This document shows positions 23,303 through 35,215 of a stretch of DNA of 64,000 bases, piece after piece. Made by a program: the position numbers and the translations under genes. Location: assembly GCA_933228895.1 (NCBI GenBank), contig OW121850.1, forward strand, positions 31,939,773 to 32,003,772, in the 5' to 3' direction. The notes beneath the pieces are model-generated. The model made no database searches. It saw only the letters and a program-made list of their open reading frames with translations, and was not told the origin of the DNA. The stretch's first letter is position 1, and each line of letters opens with the position of its first letter. This stretch comes from Platycnemis pennipes (lineage: Eukaryota > Arthropoda > Insecta > Odonata > Platycnemididae).

Positions 23303-26300
23303 GTGAATAGGATCACAGAGATAGATACCGAGCTAAAGAGAATGGGACAGCAGATCGACGACGAGCTGCTAGCTGTTCTTATGCTGAGAGGAATAACGGA
23401 GGACTACCGGGCAATCCGGATGGCTGTGGAAAACAACGCGACGGACAAGATCAAGGTGGAGACAGTGAAGCAGAAGCTGTTCCAAGAGGGCTACAGGATG
23501 TCCACTGACGTGAAGGTCTTAGCTTTTGCCACCAAGCACAAGAGCGACAAGAGTTTCTTTCCATCATCTGGTGCGGAGAAGTCCAGTATTGGCAGTCGGA
23601 AGAAGACAGCATTTGACAATGGTGAGGTTAGATGTCATAAATGTCATGAATATGGGCATATGGCTCGTAATTGCCCTGACAAAAATGCAGATGGTAAGAG
23701 TGGAAAAGCAAATGGTTCTTCTAAATATCCAAATTTTAAAAGTAGAGAGAACGATGTTGCTTTGCTCACAGCCATATCATGTGAAGTTCAACCTGAAAAG
23801 TGGTACATAGACTCATACTCATCAGCTCATATAACGAGATGCAAAGAGTGGTTATCAGATTTTGATTGTAATCTGGTAAAAATTTATAAATTACTGTAGC
23901 TAATAATAAAAAAATTAGTGCAGCAGGTAAAAGGGTTGCTCTAGCAAATCTTGTTCAAGGTGGAGTGCAAACAATTTCCAATATGTATGTACCAGATTTG
24001 TCTACTAATTTGTTGTCAGTGAGTTGCACAACGGGAAATGGAGCCTCAGTGTTATTCACTGAAAAGTGGTGTGAGATTTATGAGTCTGTGTCTTTAATTG
24101 CGAAGAGAAATTTGATTGCCTCTGGTTCTGTTGAAGGAGGTGTGTACACCTTGGATGTAAATGAAGAGAGGGAGTTAACTGGAAATGAAGCTGTAGAGAA
24201 ATGTTTTGCTACATCATTGCAAAGTGAAAACCCCCTTTTGTTGTGGCATAAAAGGCTAGGCCATTTAGGGCACAAGAATATATCTCTCTTGGAACATTTA
24301 GCTAATGGTATGAAATTAGGTAGAGATGATCAATTTCAACCATGTGTGGCCTACGTGGAGGGTAAACAGTGTAAGAAGCCTTTTCCTGTTAGCAGTCCTC
24401 ATCTGGAAAACACGTCTAAAGTATTGGAATTAATTCATTCTGATTTGTGTGGACCAATGGACCCCCCTTCAATTCATGGCGTTACGTATTTTTTAATCTT
24501 TATTGATGACTTTTCTAGAAACACTTTCATATGTTTTTTAAAGAGTAAAGACTCTGTATGCATGAGCGTAGCCACGGTGGGGCAGGGTGGGGCACTTGCC
24601 CCCCTGGCTCATTAGTCAAATGAAAAATTACAAATCTACCAGCTGAAGGTGCCCGTTGAAATTCAACGAGAGGGAGAAATATAATAATTACAAATTGTAT
24701 TAAGAAATCTTACCTTTTCCATGAAGGGGAAAAAACAAACTTGAGTTATGGAAAGTTAACTTATTTTTGCCCTCTCCCCCCTGGAGAATATCCTGGCTAT
24801 GCTACTGTCTGTATGTGAAGCCTTCAAAATCAGGGTTGAAAACGAGACCAATGAAAAAATCAAGTGTTTGCATACTTACAATGGCTCCGAATATGTGAAT
24901 CATGCAATGCTGAATGAATTAAGAAACTGGGGAATTAGGCATGAAACCACCATTCCATATTCACCTGAAGAGAATGACCTGGCAGAGCGGGCAAACAGGA
25001 CAATTGTTGAGAAGGCTCGTTGTATGCTTCAAGTGGCTGACTTGCCTAAGGGTCTCTGGATAGAGACATGTAGGACATCAGTTTATCTGAAAAATAGGTC
25101 CCCCACTTGATTGATGGTCTAACCGAAGAGAAATGGTCAAGAAAGCGGGTCACCTGAGAGTTTTTGGATGTGCAGTGTATGATCATGTCCCAAAACAGTT
25201 AAGAAAGAAATTTGATCCCATGTCAAAAAGGCATTATTTTGTAGGGTATTGCGAGGAGTCTAAGGGTTATCTTTTGACAGACCCCGATAATGCATACCAG
25301 ATAACCAAAGCTCGGAATGTTGTATTTTTTTTAAAGGTTTTCAGGACCCTTAAGAAAACTGGAATACGAGTGTCTGGTAATGCCATAGACATGCCCCAAA
25401 GTACCTCAATGGTGGAGCATCGAGTTGCAAGTAGTGATAAGGTTGTTTCACCACAGCCCAGTGTGTCTGATGGTAAAAACCTCAGCACCTCCAGTGAGGG
25501 TCAAGATGAGCCCCAAACAACTAACACAGGCTAGTGAGGGTATGTCAGAGGTTGTAGGAGTCAGAGGTGAAGGTGAACGACGTAAAAGAGAGCTATGGGC
25601 TCTCTTTAGAAGACACACTTATATGGGCTGAAACAAGCCTCGAAAGTCATGGTATGATAATTGTCAAAGGATATTACCTGATATGGGATTTAAAAATATT
25701 TCGACTGAACCATGTATTTTAGTCAAGGGTAATGATGATTCTCTATGTATTCTTGCTGTAAATGTTGATGATTTTTTGGTTTTTGGTCAAAGTAATGTTG
25801 CAAATTATTTATCAAATGCACTGAAAAAGCATTTTGAGATTAGAGACCTTGGTGAAGCAAAATTTGTACTTGGCATGAGAATCAAGAGAAACAAAAGTGA
25901 CATATCCATTAATCAAAAGGAATTTATAAAGGGTATGTTGAGATGCTTCAAAATGACTGCGTGCGATCCCATTTCAACACCTGTAGAAGTTAATTTAAAC
26001 AGTTTGCATAAAGGTAATCCGGAAAAACTTCCGAATGTACCGAATAAAATGTTAATTGGAAATTTAATGTATGCAATGGTTTGCACAAGACCCGATATTG
26101 CATTCACAATGGGTAAACTCAGCAGATATAACAATTGCTACACCATGGAACATTGGGAGTATGCCCAAAGGGTTCTGCCTGAAGGGTACAATTGATTATG
26201 TAATTGTGTACAAAAAGTGTGGGAAGCCACTGGAAGGGTATGCGACTGGGTCAGAGACAAAGAAGACAGAGTTTCATCTTCTGGTTATGTAATTTAGTTT

Positions 26301-26740
26301 GCAAAAGCTGCAATGGCCTGGGCCAGCAAGAAACTAGACTGTATGGCCACATCAACTGCTGAAGCAGAGTATGTGAGCCTTGAATTTTATGCAAAAAGAG
26401 GTATTGTACTTAATAGCATTCTAGAACATACACGAAAAGTGAACTTGAAAACTGCCCTAAATACCTCCAAGGAGAGTGCCATTGATGAGTTATGTGGAAA
26501 GTTTGTATTATCCAATGACAATCAATCTGCTGTAAAAAAATGCCAACTCTCCAGAAATTAAAGAGAGATCTAAGCATGCAATTGTGTTAAAAGAATGGTT
26601 GAGGATGGTAAAATGATTGTAAAATATTGTCCTACAAGTGAGATGGTGGTGGATGTAATGACCAAAGGACTGGTTAAGGTCAAACATCAGAAACGTATTG
26701 AGGGCATGAACTTGTTAATTTTAAGTCTCGATTAAGTGAG
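23303..26740 (+). mobile_element. Decayed Ty1/copia retrotransposon
   Basis: Gag (23303-23899) lacks its start and carries a CCHC knuckle, CHKCHEYGHMARNC. The protease motif is damaged (WYIDSYSSAHIT instead of a DSG core). Integrase has GHLGHKNI and a zinc site with one Cys replaced (CVAYVEGKQC). The core shows FIDDFSRNTF, but the second Asp is Tyr (HTYNGSEYVN); SPEENDLAERANRTI keeps the Glu. A hAT MITE splits the core at 24561-24807. The fingers of RT are deleted after 25534. The palm keeps LAVNVDDFLVFGQ (usually YVDD), and RNase H keeps MATSTAEAEYVSL and LSNDNQSAV. The end reads MTKGLVKVKHQKRIEGMNL, followed by a purine-rich AAGTGAGGGTG at about 26734, the expected polypurine tract before the 3' LTR. 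No intact LTR was recognised. The element cannot be autonomous. Confidence 0.9.
24561..24807. mobile_element. hAT-type MITE, 247 bp
   Basis: The element is flanked by an exact 8-bp duplication, TCTGTATG, at 24553-24560 and 24808-24815. Its ends are imperfect inverted repeats, CATGAGCGTAGCCACG and CAGTAGCATAGCCAGG (12 of 16), of the CAGNGGCGTAGCCAGG type known from hAT elements. There is no ORF. Removing it restores continuity of the copia integrase core around GACTCTGTATG and TGAAGCC. Confidence 0.9.
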
Positions 26741-26954
26741 GGTGCTGTTTTTTTGTGCTGTGTGTAATCGAGAGGTCAATGAGTCTTCAAACTTGGCGCA
26801 CTCCGCTGCCACCCATGTATTATTTCATTACTAAAGTAAATGAGCGTCATCTTCCAGTCACGTATGTTCACTATAATGTAATTCTTTTTTGGCTCCTGAA
26901 AAATCCTCAGTATGAATATCGCAACAGGAATCCCATCTGTCCGGCTTGGATGGA

Positions 26955-27473
26955 ATGAAGACTTTCCTCCAGCATCATGACATACACAGTTACAAAATGG
27001 GCAATCATGAGTTTTAGCCCCTTTAAAAGGATAATTGGGTCAGGGGTAAAATTCAGGGCTCTCAATGTGAACATTATAAGATCAAAACTACCTCTCGCCA
27101 TTTCTTTTTCCATCGCAGTTTTTTTGTACAACCGTCCCTGATTATAAATATTTTTAACATGTTTATCCAGGATACATTTTAACTATCTTACTTATTAAAT
27201 CATCCCAATATCATGTTAATGAAAATCAGTCCATGGTAATATCAAACATACATTGGCCCAATATCATTTTTATGCCACTGTATAGTGGTGAAAGATGTCT
27301 TTTTATCATCAAATTAATATCGGCCCAATATCATCAGCAAATGTCATTTTTATGATGGCAAATGTTATCACTTTTGACATTTGCCGATATCGGTAGCCAA
27401 TATAGGATTGACCAATAAGTGATATGTGATGGTGTAAAAATGATATTGGGCTGATATCATGATGCTACTTGGG
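26955..27473 (-). mobile_element. Half copy of unclassified element (inverted relative to 51-kb copy)
   Basis: The right end, GATGCTACTTGGG at 27461-27473, is the terminal repeat of the element at 51026-52310 in opposite orientation. About 520 bp match that copy, including GATATTGGGCTGATATCATG and CCGATATCGGTAGCCAATAT. Only one terminus is present; the left part is missing or replaced by unrelated sequence. Confidence 0.8.
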
Positions 27474-27560
27474 TTTTCTTGTAAGACTGAATAGGACTGG
27501 CGCATACTGTCAAGGGTACGCAGATTATGTGGCTATACTCATTGTATTGTATTGTTTACC
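27474..27560 (+). pseudogene. R1/I-type LINE RT scrap
   Basis: VRLNRTGAYCQGYADYVAIL matches the palm region around the catalytic YADD of R1/I-group non-LTR elements, with the last Asp changed to Tyr. It may belong with the RNase H piece at 29.1-30.0 kb. Confidence 0.6.
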
Positions 27561-27679
27561 AGTAGAAGAAAAATGGAGGGCTATAGGGTACCTCCCTCAT
27601 TGCAGAGTAAGGTTCTATGCCCCTCACAAGATATCAGCAAGGAGGGGTGAAAAAGGGCAACCCATGGCTAGCCCATCAT

Positions 27680-28905
27680 TTACTTCTGTGCCAAATGATG
27701 AAAGTATTAAAGTAGCAGAAAATTTCTTAGACACTTCCATTGAACTTTTAAACCTAATGCAATCATGTACCAGCCAAAATTATTTCTCATTTGAGCACCA
27801 AATATACCGCCAGAAAGATGGGCTAGCCATGGGTTGCCCTCTTTCACTCCTTCTTGCCGATATCTTTATGGATGACTGAGAGAAAAAACTTTTTAATTCT
27901 GAGAATAGTTTACTCAACAATGTTTTATACTGGTACTGCTACGTGGATGACATTTTATGTTTATGGACAGGTGGCAGGCGACAGCTATAGATGGTTTTTT
28001 ATCTCTTTTAAATAGCCTTCATCCTAAGACAAATTTAAGAATGGAAATAGGTGGATCAGCATTGAATTTTCTATACTTGACCATCTTAATTCAAAATAAC
28101 AGGCATAATTTTTCAATTTACTGGAAACCTACTCACAAGATGCGGTCATACCCAGTGATTCGTGCCACCCCCACTCCCATAAGCATGCAGCATTTCATTC
28201 CATGATCCACCACCTTCTACACGTCCTACTATCAACTTCAAATTTTAACCTAGAACTTAATATCATCAGACAAATTGCCCACAATAATGGGTGTGAAGAT
28301 CATTTAATTACTAGAATCTTAAATAAAAAGTTGAAATGCCTAACTTCATTACATTCAAGTTCCCCGTCACTCGCTGAAACTAAAAATAAAACTATATGGT
28401 TTAAAATACCTTTCGTAGGTCCCTTATCATATGCAGCATTAAAGGCTATCCTTCGGGACACTCTACCCATGTTTTTACAATACTCATACCTTAGGCCGTT
28501 TGCTAATTAATTCTAAGGATTTTATTGGACCAATTTTAAGAAGTGAAGTATATAAACTTGCATGTAATAACTGTAAAAGATTTTATATCAGCCAAACAGG
28601 ACGTAATTTTAAAATTAGGGTTTATGAGCACAGAAAGGGCCTCAAAAACAAAGACGATTCTTAGGTATTCGCCCGGCACCTTCTTTAATTGGGCCAACAA
28701 AGTGACTTCCACCCGGAGGTCATTCAATGTGCAGAAAAAGGATGAAAATTGGATGCCTGTGAGCAGCAGGCTATCAGCCTGGCGAGGGAACTCCAACTGC
28801 TTCGTAAATGACGTCACTTTCCCTAAGCAGTCTCTGTTGCTGCTCATCACCTTACCTACCCACAACCCCCTCTCCCCACCCTCCCCCCTCCCTCCACCAT
28901 GACTA
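27680..28905 (+). pseudogene. Penelope-like element (RT plus GIY-YIG)
   Basis: The frame 27670-27879 reads SVPNDESIKVAENFLDTS and IYRQKDGLAMGCPLS, then LLADIFMDD. After a stop and frameshifts come VLYWYCYVDDILCLW (catalytic YVDD), NLRMEIGGSALNFLYLTI and IIRQIAHNNGCEDHLI. At about 28540-28660 the GIY-YIG endonuclease signature appears as VYKLACNNCKRFYIS followed by QTGRNFKIRVYEHRKGLKNK. This arrangement, an RT of Penelope type followed by a GIY-YIG nuclease with a Cys pair, is diagnostic of endonuclease-containing Penelope-like elements. The RT N-terminal part is missing, and at least three stops and frameshifts make it dead. C-rich sequence (28861-28900) and ACCTGAAGGTAACTGCAGAC at about 28935 lie in the 3' tail. 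Confidence 0.88.
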
Positions 28906-29089
28906 TATATACTGGGATTGATGTAACTAATGTTACCTGAAGGTAACTGCAGACACTGGTTTATTGTGAAATAAAATTCTGTGGGAGTGACAAAGAGTAC
29001 TCATTAATAGACATAATGACAACCTTCCACCATGTTAATGCTTCAAACTTTTATTTTATAATCATCACTCTACTTCAAAACCCGCTACC

Positions 29090-30045
29090 CAGATAGGGAA
29101 CAGTGGGCTAGAGGAAAGGGGAAATAACTTCATTATGGGGCCGAGGTATATATGGATGCCTCCAGAAAAGAAGGAAGAGTGGGAGCAGGGGTCTACAATT
29201 GTAGCATACCAAGGTAGCTCTCAATCCCTCTGGGAAAATATGCTAAGGTGTTCCAGGCAGAGGTATATGAACTTCTGACCTGTGCATATGCCATTAAGGA
29301 GATCGGGATTGTTCAACAGACCGATACATATATGCACGGATAGTCAGGCAGCTCTAAAGGTGCTGGCATCACCATGGTGCAAATCACAGCTGCTGCAGGA
29401 GTGTCCTGAGGCACTCAACAATACAGGTAGATGCGGCAAGGTGGAACTTTTCTGGGTACCTGGTCATGCAGGTATATCTGGAAATGAATGGCTGATGAGC
29501 TGACAAGGGCCAGTTCCAGCTGAAACCTGATTGGACCAGAGACAATCATACCTATTGCTACGTCAATAGGGATAGCAGATATTAGAATAAGGGGCTTAGC
29601 CTGGCATTCTGAGATCTGGCAAACTACACCAAGTCTTAGACAGGCCAAACAACATATAGGAGAACCCAGGCCTGGGCTTGCCAAAAGACTTCTGTCACTA
29701 AACAGGGGTTAATTACAAACGGTAGTGGGACTCTTTACAGGGCACTACCAGGTGATGAGGCACCTGCACCTCTTGGGAATTGTAGATTCACCTAGATGCA
29801 GGTGGTGTGGAGAAAGGGATGAAACCACATCCGATATATTATGCGAGTGCCCTGCTGTGATTAGGACTCAAAATAGGTACCTTGGTTCACCATTTTTGGA
29901 ACCTAGGGTGGTAAGAGAAATCCCCATAGGGGCCCTGTTGGCCTTCAGAAAAACAATAGGGCTATATGGGTGATTTCTCTAGAAGGGTGGATGGCACAAT
30001 GGGCCAATAGGTCTAAGTGCCTCAGGGCCTCCTTGGAAGAACTCC
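29090..30045 (+). pseudogene. R1/I-type LINE: RNase H and C-terminal zinc-knuckle region
   Basis: The translated pieces read VYMDASRKEGRVGAGVY (first Asp of RNase H), AKVFQAEVYELLTCAYAI (Glu) and ICTDSQAALKVL (Asp), and then FWVPGHAGISGNEW (His box). They are followed by VVGLFTGHYQVMRHLHLLGI and CRWCGERDETTSDILCECPA, the C-terminal CCHC-like region typical of RNase H-bearing LINEs. Frameshifts and stops (after IPR and SLNRG) separate the parts. The RT itself is nearly all gone; a scrap lies at 27.5 kb. The Penelope relic sits between the two. Confidence 0.85.
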
Positions 30046-30049
30046 ACCA

Positions 30050-30593
30050 CAACAGCAATCTATCTATCTATTATTTAAACTAATAATAATCTTTCTAATT
30101 CTCTATTGTTCATTCCCAAGCTGGCTCCTTTCACCACATCTCAAAATTCGTTCATACAAAAATGTTTTAGGATTCGCATGCCACATATCCTCCCATCCAC
30201 CCAGCCTTCTCCCTTCCCCTCCCACAAGTTGATGGGAGGACATATTCCCTGTCTTCCACCCTCACCATCCAACTGAGAGTTCAAGTGTTATCCTTTTCTG
30301 CTGAGCATATAAAAGGAAATCCACCACAAACAGAAACAGATTTTGCTAATAAAGTTAAACAAACCACTTTGATATGGATTTCTCCCTCCGCTTTGCCTGA
30401 ACCACCAACCTACTGGACTTTGCTTTCACTTTCTCAGTGAGCCACTGACTTTGACCCTGCACCACCTGGACTGGACTACTCTACCACTCAATCGATCTAG
30501 GTCCAGTTACCGCTCCCTGATCCTTAGACATAAGATAACTAAATTAGAGGGGATTACGTTCCAGTAGCTTTCCTCCATTTATATATATGATGA
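30050..30593. other. LINE 3' flank and unique DNA
   Basis: Sequence with CTATCTATCTATT and AATAATAAT runs follows the LINE C-terminus and may include its 3' UTR. No further feature was recognised. Confidence 0.4.
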
Positions 30594-30597
30594 TTAA

Positions 30598-31193
30598 CCC
30601 TCTTAGTGCCACGGACCGATATATCAGCTCTTGCTCCACGGGCGAAAAGTGCCACAATCTGAAAAATCAGCTCGAGGAGCAAATCAATGTTTAAACTATT
30701 TTTGTTGTAATAATTACATTTATCCTTTATGCAATGTACGTGTCAGAATACCATAAACAACAATTAATCCAGTTTTAGTTAAATAAGAAAACATTTCATT
30801 CATACATGAAATGTAATTTCATATTGTTTATATTTTTCACAAGGAGTTACAAAACTCTCAAATTCATGCTGGCACTTTTTGCTCTCACTCACTCAGTGAT
30901 TCAACCCGAAGGTTGGTTTTGATAGCTGAGAGTAGAGCTCACCCCATACTAAGTCAATGGCATGTGAAATTCACACATTCAGGATAGGGGAGCCAGTTCC
31001 TATCCCTTGGCAACCTGTGATTTCCTACGAAGTTCTGACATGCAGAAAATCAAATTGCGAGGATTTTAGATGGGGGTGTCCAGAAAGGCTCTTGCCCAGG
31101 ATTTGAACCCGGGACCCTCCGGTAGGTAGCTCAGTGCTCTACCCACTAGGCCACCATGACCCCTACCACCAAAATTTGGCGGCAATAAGAGGG
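30598..31193. mobile_element. TTAA-flanked MITE, piggyBac-like
   Basis: TTAA lies at 30594-30597 and at 31194-31197. The ends are inverted repeats CCCTCTTAGTGCC and CCCTCTTATTGCC (12 of 13). TTAA duplication and CCCT ends are typical of piggyBac-mobilised elements. There is no transposase ORF. About half of its length is a tRNA-derived SINE, so the original MITE was about 310 bp. Confidence 0.85.
30880..31163 (-). repeat. tRNA-derived SINE, minus strand
   Basis: The minus strand begins with a tRNA-like head: box A-like GTGGCCTAGTGGGTAGAGC and box B GGTTCAAATCC (31099-31109 on plus). The body follows, with the GAATTTCACACAT region and the AACCAACCTTCGGGTTGAAT end, then a TGAG-type tail. It lies inside the TTAA MITE. 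Copies occur at 33.6 kb and 49.4 kb. Confidence 0.85.
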
Positions 31194-31199
31194 TTAAGT

Positions 31200-32140
31200 T
31201 ACTGTGTCCACTTTACAAGTGTAAAAAGTTATGTGTGCATTGACTGCATTGAAGAGAAAATAAATTACAGTAGGTAATTAAAATCAGATATTCTTTCTTA
31301 AACTCGACATCCAAGAAAAAGACTCTTTCAATTTACCTCCTCCCACCCACTTACCACCTGGACTGTGTAGACTGCAGTCGTAGTTGCTCTTTTATGCTAT
31401 AGGTTATAAAACCTAAAAATAACCAGTTATTTTCTTCAGGTTTTAATACTTGTACACTCATTCTGTTTAAAATAACTGGTTAATCTAACACCAGTTTTTT
31501 TCTCATAACCCCCATCCCTATCTTGGATACTATATCTCTGTCATGCATTTTACAATAATATAATATTATAATTAATATAATCTCCATGACTCTTGTATTT
31601 TTAAACAATCTAAACAAACTCCCAGCCAATCATGACTGCCATATCGAAGTCGCTGTGTGTTGCTAATATATTGATGTAATCGATACCTTTTGCACACCGC
31701 AAACATATGAAATGAATATCTGGGATGAAATTAGTTCTTTGACACCAAAGTTGTTTTTTTATTGGTGATGATGGTGGTTTATTAAAAAATTAATGCTTTC
31801 TTAACTATGATTCATTGGACTCGGAATTTTGTAATTAAAAATTAAAAAGTCGTTTAAAGGCATACACTTTTGACACTACAATTTTATATCCCATCATACC
31901 GTTAGTGAGGAATAGTTTTAAATCACATTGGAACTAAATCTGTCAGTCTGATCTGAAGTTTTCAATGACTATCAAGGAGGTGAAAAGTACTGGTGATTTG
32001 TAAGGCTCTAAGTGCACACACTGCTCACTCTTAAGGAATTTACTTATGGAGAGAACTGCACTTTCTAATTGAACAGTGGAGATATGGAGAGGAGAAACTA
32101 ATGTTTTTTTTGTTATTCAAATAATTTCGTCTATACATAC
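31200..32140. other. No recognisable feature
   Basis: AT-rich sequence between the MITE and the mariner, with no convincing ORF. Confidence 0.4.
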
Positions 32141-32145
32141 ATATA

Positions 32146-33099
32146 CACAATGTGTCCCAGTTCCGTTAGGACTGTGGCTATGAAAAATAAAATTCATTGA
32201 TTATGTTGGAAAGATCCCTATATTTATTCAAAATAGTCTCCCCCTGAATCAATATACAGCTGAAATTGATTTAAAAGCGTTTTGAAACAGTCGCTGTAGC
32301 CCCTTTTCAATATTGCATTTAGTACTGCAGTACAAATTTCTTGGATGCCCTTAATGGTGCCGTAATGGTGTCCTTTTATTACCAACTCCAATTTGAGGAA
32401 CAACAAGAAGTCTTCTGGGGCCCAATCTGGCGAATACGGTGTGTGATCCAGGACTGTGACCCCTTTTCTGGCCAAAAAACTCGCATGAAATCTTTGCTTT
32501 TTGGACTAGGGCATTGTCATGGAGGAGTGACGAGGAACCTGCCTCTCGGTTTTCAGGTGGACTTTGACGAATCCTCGCCCAAAAATGATGGAAAACACTG
32601 ACATAATACTCAGAAATAACGGTTTGCCCTTCTGTTACAAACTTCTCATGAATGATACCTTTGGAATTGATAAAAACTGTTAGCAATGTCTTCACACGAC
32701 ACTCCTGCATGTGCACTTTCTTCGGTTTTGGTTTCTGTGGGCTCAACCATGCTGCACACTGCCACTTTGTTGGAGGCTCATTCTGGAAACCCCAAGTATC
32801 GACACTAGTTACAATCAATTTCGTTAGAGTATCATTTTAATAGAAATCAGTATCAGAATTGCCTAACTTAATACAAAACTTGAAGTTGCGTCGGTGCTTC
32901 ACCACCATTTTCAGACAAGTGTCGGACACATGCTGTTACATTGGCAGCCAGAACTCATACTGCAGTGATACTAGCACTTTGAACTTCTACAAGGTTGTTA
33001 TTGAAACTTCAAGGATCATAACAATGAAACTTGCCATGAGATATCACTCCTGTGTGGAATTTCAAACAAGCAGTCTTAACGGAACTGGGACACACTGTG
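32146..33099 (-). mobile_element. Internally deleted mariner element
   Basis: TA dinucleotides flank the element, and its 29-bp terminal inverted repeats (CACAATGTGTCCCAGTTCCG at the left end) match at 27 of 29. On the minus strand the transposase starts at 32908 with MVVKHRRNFKFCIKLGNSDT, then jumps to VTSVDTWGFQNEPPTKW. The helix-turn-helix part and the upstream catalytic domain are therefore deleted (about 0.35-0.4 kb missing against a usual 1.3-kb element). All three catalytic Asp remain: VDTW, LLHDNA and APEDFLLF. The last two are 34 residues apart once one extra T in a T-run is allowed for, the DD34D spacing of mariner. It ends with CIDSQGDYFE-like YIDSGGDYFE. It could move only in trans. 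Confidence 0.92.
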
Positions 33100-33109
33100 T
33101 ATGAATCAA

Positions 33110-33582
33110 TTACACTATGCATTTTTTGTTTCATGAAATTTAACAATAGAAATGTAGGTATATGCTTGAGCAAAAGTTGCACACGTAAATAGTCTGATGA
33201 TCCATTTCATAGCTAAATTTACAATGATATCTATTTATATTCTATACAGAGAATTTCTAGGAGGGGTTCTGATGTTACTTTTTTCAAGAGCTGAGAAATT
33301 AGGAATATAATATTACATATGCATATGTATCATTAATTACACTTTTGAGGCACAGCTTTTATAAAAATACTGTTGAGCAAATTTTCACAAAGCAAGGTTT
33401 GTCCCTAAAAGTGATGCTTGCATGCCATAACTGGGCAGTTATTTGCAAGGGTCAAATAGATAAAAATAGAGCTACATGTTGCAGAAGTTTAATCTGAGCG
33501 AGAAACTGTTAATTGTTCACATTTTGAGGGTAAAATATTGAAAAACCTCCATTTCACTTCAGTATCATAAACCATATAAGTC
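33110..33582. other. No recognisable feature
   Basis: AT-rich sequence between the mariner and a SINE. Confidence 0.4.
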
Positions 33583-33845
33583 AGTGTTGTGGCCTAGTGG
33601 GTAGAGTGCTGAGCTGCTGATTGAACGGTCCTGGGTTCAAATCCAGGTGAAACCTTTGGATGCCCCCAAACGAAATATCCTCGGAGTGCGAGGTGGCTCA
33701 GGGAAAGGAACTGGCCCCTCTACCCTGAATGTATGAAATTCACACACCTGAGGATTAGTTCGGGTGAGCTCTAACATACCTATCCAAACCAACCTTTGGG
33801 TTGAATCACTGAGTGAATGACTGAGTGAGATTACCATGCCTGAAG
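33583..33845 (+). repeat. tRNA-derived SINE, plus strand
   Basis: The head shows GTGGCCTAGTGGGTAGAGTG and box B GGTTCAAATCC at 33634-33644. The body continues to CCAACCTTTGGGTTGAATCA and a tail of GAGTGAATGACTGAGTGAG units. It is the best-preserved copy of this SINE in the window and is not a functional tRNA gene, because the 3' half of the cloverleaf is followed directly by SINE body. Confidence 0.85.
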
Positions 33846-34600
33846 TGTTTGGTAATCATGTAACAACATTGTAGAAAGGCCTGCCTCAGTCTTCTTCTTT
33901 GGTATGCAGCATATGGACCCAAAACATTAAGGCATTATCTTCATTTAGCTACTCACTGATATTCCTCATCTTCAAGAGGACAGATTTAGTCCTGCTTGAT
34001 GATAGCGTATGATTAAAGACACTACTTCTTACTATTTCTATAATAAGGCTCAGTTTTTCTCATCAAACTGGGATACCCACCAGAATATTTGGCACATTGG
34101 GCTGCAGAATAGGTGTTCTCCACTTGCAGTGAAGCTAAATAATAAACTTTGAATTTGAGGCCACCTCCTTTGTTCATGAAAATCGAGGAGGTTAAATAGT
34201 TTTGCGAAATGGCAGCAGAAAAGGCACACCGATCAAATTACTTTTTCTGTAGCTTTTTTCATGACAGCCATAGCTATGAAATAAGATGACTTACTTAGTA
34301 GATATAAAAAATATTCCATGAAATTGCAAAGCTTTAGCAAAAAATATTATGCACACACTTCAAATGCCGGCTAGGAATTTTCATGTAGCACTGGTAAAGG
34401 GAATACTGGTCTGCCAACAATTATCACACACCTAAATAATAGATAATCAGGTTTGACTCAATGATTTTGGCTCCATTTAGCCACAATGCACCATAAAAAA
34501 ATGGCATTATATGGTAAGTCAGATAAATATAATGGCATAATGATGATATTGCGAGTATCTACCTATGTACTGAACCCTATGATTTTAGGCTCAATTTTGT
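33846..34600. other. No recognisable feature
   Basis: AT-rich sequence; no ORF or TE ends were identified. Confidence 0.4.
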
Positions 34601-34639
34601 GTAAGTTCATCTCCGTTCAAATTAAAATCTTTGTATTAT

Positions 34640-35215
34640 CTACACTTTAATTTAAAACACAAAACACAACCAGTTTCATCCACAAGAGGACATCATCATG
34701 TGAGTGCACAGAAAAATTTCGGTCCTTATATTCTCTTGGAGAAGTGAGGAAGGTGGCAAGGATAGTGGAACAGTGGATTTAAGTCAAATTTAAGGGGCCA
34801 AGGAGAGGTCAAAGTGGATTTAACATAGTAGGGCAATGTCAAGGATGGGGGAAGATCCTGAAAAAATAATGTCATTCCCAATATGCCCATGGGTGGAGTT
34901 TTTCTTTATCTCCAGCTCCTCTAAAATGTCAAGCTTCTTGCCTTTAGTCTCAAAGTGAATGAACTTTGGGGTGAAATAACTCATGGGGCCCTCCTCACAC
35001 AGGTGTTTTGCAAAAAATGACTCTGCTACATTTCCCAACACATAAACTCTTAGGCGTTCTTTGGTTCTATTTTAAACGAGCTACCTGTTCAACCAATCTA
35101 TGTCGCATCACAATCTTGGCATTCCAGCAAATATATTCCACATCTGTATAGTAACTCCATTCTGTCCTTTAATGTGTTGATCAAGATTTAGAGGTTCTTA
35201 TTATTAAAAAATGAA
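34640..35215 (-). pseudogene. Penelope-like element 3' part, minus strand
   Basis: On the minus strand, NTLKDRMELLYRCGIYLLEC begins a GIY-YIG nuclease with GIY and ECQDC, then a stop within the YIG-QTG step (T-stop-IG-stop-TGSSFK). The frame continues as AKHLCEEGPMSYFTPKFIHF and KGKKLDILEELEIKK, the conserved C-terminus of Penelope-like nucleases. Downstream (34690-34720) the 3' tail contains TGATGATGTCC, a loop, GGATGAAACTGG. Three or more stops show it is dead, and no RT core is linked. Confidence 0.8.

Noticed and set aside
33591..33663. Functional tRNA gene
   Set aside because: The tRNA-like head with good boxes A and B runs straight into SINE body and recurs in two other SINE copies.
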